This document shows positions 57,809 through 64,000 of a stretch of DNA of 64,000 nucleotides, in pieces. Source of the stretch: Ignelater luminosus (taxonomy: Eukaryota; Arthropoda; Insecta; Coleoptera; Elateridae). Each line of letters opens with the position of its first letter. Position 1 is the stretch's first letter. A program made the translations under genes and the position numbers. Location of the stretch: the NCBI GenBank assembly GCA_011009095.1, contig VTPC01005692.1, positions 5,213 to 69,212 of the forward strand. The letters run 5' to 3'. A model generated the notes under the pieces. That model was given only the letters and a program-made list of their open reading frames with translations, was not told the origin of the DNA and did not search any database.

Positions 57809-60800
57809 TGTCGAAATTCAGTAACGATCACATTTTGACATTTTTGGATAAGTTTCTAAATTCCGCTAAAATATCGAAATATCAGATTTTATATTTCAAG
57901 ATATGTTAAGATTTGGGCAAAGAATACAAAACGATCTAAGCTTTTTCTTATTTTAAAATAAGATAACTCAAAAAACCCATTTTGTGCTATTTCTTGTACA
58001 GAAGTGGAAGTGGACCGGAATAAATCTCCCTTCTTTATACAGCGAGATCAAAAACAAATTATCTCGGTCGTCTATGGATTTATCGACGCATGTCTTTTCC
58101 TAATCGAAATTGATTTTGCGATGCGAATTTTTAAATGTGTCACAAAAATTTCGATTAGGAACCAGACATGGGTCAATAGATCCATCATAGGTGACCGCAA
58201 TAAATTTTCTTCGATGTCGCTGTACCTACTAACAAAGAAGTATTTGAAAATCGAGTTTTCTTAATCACCATAGTCTTAGAATCTTCATGAAATTACTTAC
58301 TTTCTTCGTATTTGAATGGGATAGGACATTTTTAGAAATTGGCCTGTATCATTTATTTTTAAAATTACGGCTTTGTTGCTTCGTATACATCTAAATTTCA
58401 GTAAAAACCCGGTTTTGTTTATTTTACAAGTTTAGGCCTTTTTGCTTTGTAGGGCAGATTACATATCCAGTGTTGTCGGGTGACCGGAAGATTGCTACGG
58501 GCGTTTTCACGCATTATTCTCGAACGGTAAGAAACCCAACTAAATGGGTTGCTGAATATCTTTTTCAAATGTCAACTGGACTCAGCCATATTAAGTCGAC
58601 GTGACATACCTTCATGACATCCCTTCTAAAAAAAAAAACTAAGAAATTAAGATGACTTTCTGTTCTGCTCATAGCTATATGAATTGACATCTTTGGGCGC
58701 TTTCTGTTATAATGACAGTCTTCGGCTTACTTTTACTCTTTGCTCATCTTATCAGAAGTATAACTTGCCCTTGATTACAGATAGCTTTTAAAAAAGTAAT
58801 AAAAAAACTTGACTCAACCTCACTGACATGAAAGTTTGACAAGGCGGATAATGATCTATAAAATAATAAATGAAAATTGAAAATATCACTCTGTAGCAAA
58901 ATCATCCAATAGTTTTTATGTAGTAGGTGTAGTTTTGCGATCGAGAATGTTGTTTGTGAACCAAGGCGGAGTAGCCAAGAATAAATGTCCGAATGATCTA
59001 ATTTTTGTGAATAATTCGAAGGTTCAAACCCAAACTAATGCAAGTTTGCCTGCTAGCAAGCATATATGGTAGCCATTTTGAATAATGTAACAAACCACAT
59101 GTTCAACAACATTACTTCTGTAATCAAGCAGATCTAAACGGGATCTACAAGGATTTTCTTCTATTTTTAGTACAAATTGACCTCATTTTCATAATTGAGG
59201 CTATGTCAAAATATCGAAAACTCAACACAATTTTTTCGAATGCATTCTTCTTGGTGTTATGTATGAAGTTTAGCTTTAAATATTTGAAGAAAAGCTTAAA
59301 GATGGTAGAGAAAAAATGGAGCAATAGACACGTGTAGATGTACATAAATGATTGAGGGTCGAAGGGAAAGCACTGGACACCACACAACCAGGCTCCAAAA
59401 GGTCAAGCGTTGATTAATAAATGTTTCCCTTGCCCTTGGTGGATTTCCTTTAATGTAGAAACAGTTGTGTGGTATTACATCACAACCATCTTCAAGAATA
59501 TCATTTCGTTGTAACCGTATTGCACATCATATTTCAGTTTTTTTGCCAGAGTAGGTGTGCCTAAGTACGGTTGTAATATTTTCGACGTGACGTTTATGGA
59601 ATCTCTGATATATCCCAGAGGTAACTTTTTTACTTCTTTCTGGATTGCTTTCTAGAGTCCATCCAGAATTTTTATACCTTGCTTGTTAGGATGATTTTTC
59701 AAATCATTCCAGAATTTAATTTTTGCAAAATGACTTCATCAAAGGTTGATACTCTCTTTTGTTACTGAGCATAAGTTTCGCTTTCCCCTTACCTGTCAAT
59801 CATAGTGCTTTTGGGATGGTTGGTTTTGTAAAGGAAGGCGTGATCCACTGAATGGAATGTGCTACAGTAAACTTTGATAATCCTTCAAGATTGAAAGGGG
59901 ATTTGAATGAAAAGATGTTTTTAGGGTCAACTGTCTTAAAGAATATTGTACGCAAAGTTTCATATTCATAGAACGGATTACAGATTCTAGGTGATTTTAA
60001 CCTAAACCCCTATCGAAGTCTCTTCATCCTACTAGAATTACATCATCGACAAAACCTTTGCTTTTGCTTTTATCTCTCATAACCTATTCATCACATCAGC
60101 AACTTTTGCTTTATGAATAAATTTTACTTCAATCTTTTAATACATAGATAGATACAATTAGTAGAGATAATGAACTTCGAACTTATATGAGAAGCACTCA
60201 ATAGTATAAATTACTGTTTAATACCACATCGAATAGAATAATTACCAGTAATCCCATTTTCTTACTTCATTTATTGTATTCTATTTAGTCAAATTGATTT
60301 ATGTTCATAGCGTTGTCGCTTCATACCTCACCTCAGTTGGTTTTATCTCTTCGACTAGCAAGTCAAGGTAAATCTCTCAGGTATTAAGCATTAACTGCAA
60401 TTAACTACAAACGTAGTTGGCTAGCAATTCAAACTAGAGTATAAAAGAACAAAACAACGGATTTTTTTGATCACTGTATATTTTTTGTGCGTTGAGATTT
60501 TATTATGATTTTGTCAACTGCCAAAGTTATTTAATTTACATTTTGTTTGCTTTTTCAAATTCTACTTTATGATTTGTATTCACTTAAAGTAGAAAGTTCT
60601 TCCATTCCTTTTATCTCTAAAAACAACAATTTAAAACCTCCTCGAAGTTTTTCTGCTGATCAACAAAATTAAACGTTTCTGAAATAACTTACATAGTTAC
60701 CGGAAAATTCAAAGTTAGAATGTGTGTTCATAGAAGTTGGAAAAAGTTTTGAAATTTATTTGAATTCTTCCGTTTTATTTTACTTTTTATGTTTTTGTTT

Positions 60801-61095
60801 TTAACGGAACACAATTTAAAAAATTTATTCTTTATAAAAAAGAATTAACTGTAACAATTCTTTCGATAACTCGGTTGGGTAAACCTCACTGTACTTCCGT
60901 CCGTCTACTATACACTCGTGTAGATAACTGCGGTAATTAAGATATTCGCATTTCTGCATGCCTCTTATCAAAACCATAAAATACAGGATGTCTTGAGCTA
61001 TTTCCTGACACGTAAGGGCGTCGTGATTAGTTCTAGGATAAGCCTATAAATTTTCGTACTAGTTAATTTAGACGGATTCCTTTGTATTATTTCAG
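57809..61095. other. 3' end of ssh intron C; no gene seen
   Basis: AT-rich. A hairpin with arms CCTAATCGAAAT (58099-58110) and its inverse (58148-58159), extended by CATGTCT, may be a small repeat. Before the exon at 61096 the acceptor is a modest TATTATTTCAG. Confidence 0.5.
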
Positions 61096-61560
61096 GTCGG
61101 CGTTGCAGACCCTCCACAAAGCGAGTTCCAAGGCGCGCGAGGAAAATTACTTTCAAGGGGGTTTGTCTCACGATTGGGTTGATTATTATGAACAAAGAAT
61201 CGAATCGGATAGATCGTGTCTTAATGAATGGCACGCCATGGACGATCTCGAATCGCGACGACCACCGTCGCCCGATTCAATTAGGACAAAACCCCGTGAA
61301 CGCGACGAAACCGAAAAAGTCATCAGGTCTACACTTAAGGAGATCATGATGAGCGTCGACCTCGATGAGGTTACCAGTAAGTACATACGAAATCGATTGG
61401 AGGAGGAGCTGGATATGGACCTCGGAGAATATAAGTCGTTCATTGACCAAGAAATGTTGACCATTTTGGGACAGATGGACGCGCCCACCGAGATTTTTGA
61501 CCACGTTTATTTGGGATCGGAATGGAACGCTTCCAATTACGAAGAACTTAAAAGAAATGG
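61096..61560 (+). CDS. ssh: slingshot phosphatase, exon with end of N-domain, DEK-C-like domain and start of phosphatase domain
   Basis: The exon opens with SALQTLHKASSKAREENYF, the end of the SSH N-terminal region. It continues through NEWHAMDDLESRRPPSPDS into a helical DEK-C-like segment (roughly 61310-61475: IRSTLKEIMMSVDLDEVTSK then IRNRLEEELDMDL). It ends with IFDHVYLGSEWNASNYEELK, the first strand and helix of the dual-specificity phosphatase domain. The acceptor is TATTATTTCAG ending at 61095; the donor GTGAGT starts at 61561. The exon is 465 bp, with one leading and two trailing codon bases that match its neighbours. All parts occur in the order known for Slingshot proteins. Confidence 0.95.
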
Positions 61561-61648
61561 GTGAGTTGTAACAATAGATAAACACAAAATATGTGTATCA
61601 TTCCCTTTTATTAATAATCTTAATCTTAATACTTTTTCTTTGTTTCAG

Positions 61649-64000
61649 TGTACGTCATATCCTGAACGTAACAAGAGAAATAGACAATTTCTTCCCAGGC
61701 ACATTTGACTACTTAAACATCCGCGTTTACGATGATGAAAAGACTGACTTACTAAAATATTGGGACAACACTTATAAATATATCTCAAAAGCTAGGAAAG
61801 AAGGTTCAAAAGTACTTGTCCATTGTAAAATGGGTGTTAGTCGGTCGGCATCCGTAGTGATAGCGTACGCTATGAAGGCGTACAATTGGGATTTCAAAAC
61901 GGCCATGCAACACGTCAAAGAGAAGCGCACCTGCATCAAACCGAACACAAGCTTCGTGGCACAACTCGAAACCTATCAGGGCATTCTGGACGCGATGAAG
62001 AACAAAGAGAAACTCCAACGGTCTAAATCGGAGACAAATTTAAAATCTCCTAGTGATAAAAGTGAACGAACTTTACCGGGCAGTCAGCCCACTCCTCTTT
62101 TGCAAGCCTTATCGCGCAGTGCCGTTCTGCAAACGACGATGTCGGGACAGGATTTAAGAAATTTGGGAAATAGGCCAAAGTCCTGGTCCCCTGATAACAC
62201 TTCTGCAAATGAGCTTCTGTCAGGATTGGTTACTCCTTTTCGATCTTTAGAGAATATAAACAAAAAGTCGTTATCAAAAGAATCATTAGGATCGTTAAGG
62301 AGGCATAAGAGTGTTACGAAACTTCATCATAAAGACCATAGAAATGTACTATTACCCTGTGATAATGGTGAGTCATATAGTGTCTCTCCTAACCAAATTA
62401 GGCACTTGCCTGGGCAGATTCAAGTATCTGATAAGTCTGAAGATGAAAAGGTACCAGCAACAGTGAAACAGATGGTAAACGAATTTGAATCCCAGAAGGA
62501 TACCATTGCAAGCAAAGATTGTCGGAAAAAGCTAGTCTTGAATCTTGCAAATCAAAATGATGACTCTGCTTCTAACCCTAAGCCTTCTTCTAACCCTTCT
62601 TACAACTTAGATAGTTCCTTTTATAATCTGACTGAAGAAGATGCACTAACAGCACAAACCAAACTAACACCGCCTATGCTACGAGCAGTGCTTGTCAAGA
62701 AGGAAATATGGGATCCTGGAGAAAAGCAGCCAAGTAAAGTATCCTACTGTAATGGTTCAACCGATAATGCCTGTGATCTTAAATGTAGTGTAAATAGTGA
62801 AGGAAATGAACAAACCATGTGGACTTCGTCAACTGTGCTTCAAACTGTAGATACACGTAATAGTGCTGTGCCCTTTAGTAATACTATAAACAAAGTTCCT
62901 GATACATTACAAAATAAAGTTGTGTATAATAATAAAACTAAAACTCTGCGAAAAGACGGTGATCCATTTTCAAATCAATTGGATCGAGTGTTTGATAGAG
63001 AAGAAAGGAAACAGCAACGAGTCTCGACTGTTCCTCCACTTCCTCCCAACATCACAGAAATCGCTAACGAGGAATTGTCTAGAGATTGTCCATCGAGGCA
63101 GAGCTCGTGGGGTTCATACGATAGTGCCGTAGTATTGGGTTACCAGGGTGAAACACGTGATGTTCCTTCGAGGCACAGTTCGTGGGGATCAGGTGATACA
63201 AGAACTTTACCTTCTAGAAACAGTTCTTGGGGCTCATATGACATGAGACCTGGTGGTCCTGTGCATTATATGAATGAAAAAGGAGAAAAAGTACTTCATC
63301 CAAGTAGTATTGATTATTTTGGGGGTAGCCCTAGTGGGGTATACCCATATGATAAAGATGAAATTCCCTGGCATCCAGGGGCTGTAAAAAGAAGAAAGCA
63401 GAAATTAGAAGAAAATAGCGGAAAGAAAATAGAGTTGAAGCAAGATAATGATGAACTGCCATTTGCTGGCGATGGTACAGTTCAATTGTTAGAAAGTCGA
63501 TACAGATCATCATCTTCTGAAACACTTCATTCAGAGTATCCTGTATCGGTGGTGTCAGAAAACGAAGGCGCTGTTGAGGCCTTTAATGTGGCGCTTATTC
63601 AGAATGCGGCTCTTGAAAATGAGGATGCTCCAGAGAAAAATTCTTCAAGTGCCATATCTGCCGAAATTAATATAGTATTAAATTCTAAAAGTGGTAGCTT
63701 TAATCAATGTAACGGCTCTCGTTTGTCTGTAAGCGCACCAGAAAACTCGACGATGGAAATTATTCCTCAAGAGTGTTCTCTTTCACGATCTGCATCAAAT
63801 GTATCTTCCATTAGTAAAATTAACAAAGATTCATCAAGCTCTAATGTGATAAATACGGCACAGTGTTTTTCTGTGAAACAGCACAAAAATTTCATAGAAA
63901 ATATGAGTAAATATTCGAATAATAATAGGAAATCAGATGAATTACCTGAGCGGGATCATAATGCTGCTGGTGGTATTGTACGGAATTTAAAGAAAGAATT
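61649..64000 (+). CDS. ssh: slingshot phosphatase, catalytic exon and long C-terminal tail (open at window end)
   Basis: I read this frame through to base 64000 without a stop. The phosphatase domain runs from VRHILNVTREIDNFFPG through VYDDEKTDLL to the active-site loop VHCKMGVSRSA, with the nucleophile Cys at 61824-61826 and the loop Arg at 61842-61844, so the HC-x5-R signature is intact. It continues to about QLETYQGILDAMKNK near 62005. The rest (over 650 residues) is a Ser/Thr-rich, low-complexity tail. It contains RSKSETNL just after the catalytic domain, a basic patch SLRRHKSVTKLHH, and three copies of a PSR-x-SSWGS-x-D motif at 63090, 63165 and 63210. Such tails regulate Slingshot through phosphorylation and F-actin or 14-3-3 binding in known members; which sites act here is inference. 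The acceptor is TTTGTTTCAG ending at 61648. The 88-bp intron before this exon (61561..61648) is the only short one. Confidence 0.95.

Noticed and set aside
58960-59050. tRNA-like stretch with a GGTTCAAACCC B-box-like sequence
   Set aside because: No acceptor stem pairs and no convincing A box or anticodon arm could be drawn; a chance match is likely.

Overview
This is AT-rich insect nuclear DNA. It has GT-AG introns, mariner, piggyBac, Transib and Harbinger-type transposons, and one large protein gene in pieces. A beetle is my best guess from the element mix, but that is weak; insect is secure. No operons, rRNA, CRISPR or convincing tRNA genes were seen.

The only host gene I can support is slingshot (ssh), the cofilin phosphatase, on the plus strand. 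It runs off both ends of the window or nearly so. Five coding exons join in frame: 678..834, 24677..24852, 29572..29637, 61096..61560 and 61649..64000 (open at the window end). Together they encode about 1,071 residues: most of the SSH N-terminal region, a DEK-C-like domain, the dual-specificity phosphatase domain with an intact HC-x5-R loop, and a long Ser-rich tail. The upstream exon(s) with the true start and the 3' end lie outside the window. The introns are about 23.8, 4.7, 31.5 and 0.09 kb.

The long introns hold mobile elements of many kinds. Intron A (835..24676) has a CAGTGTG-terminated long-TIR element (4153..5062), a fold-back element (5489..about 5971), a 5'-truncated LINE with a terminal-repeat element nested in its tail (9012..10522), a piggyBac relic, a four-unit fold-back structure (11707..13187), a Transib (RAG1-related) relic with TIRs and a 5-bp CGACG duplication (15517..17365), an internally deleted mariner (17705..18600), a 1.46-kb CAGGGTG element (19458..20918) and a lone tRNA-Lys primer-binding-site-like sequence. 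Intron B (24853..29571) has a three-copy degenerate tandem repeat and an inverted-repeat element. Intron C (29638..61095) has a short deletion derivative of the CAGTGTG family, a full-length but broken irritans-type mariner, a nested CAGTGTG-in-CAGGGTG pair, a Harbinger-like MADF element, a small Tc1-like element, a CAGGGTG element carrying a transposase C-terminal remnant, and an apparently intact DD41D-type transposon (54354..55658).

The most noteworthy pattern is that several otherwise different TIR families (CAGGGTG and CAGTGTG termini, TA target sites) share a GTAAGAGATA block that starts 45-46 bases inside the element end. This suggests a common terminal architecture. All identifications come from reading the sequence and memory of protein families; no database search was run.
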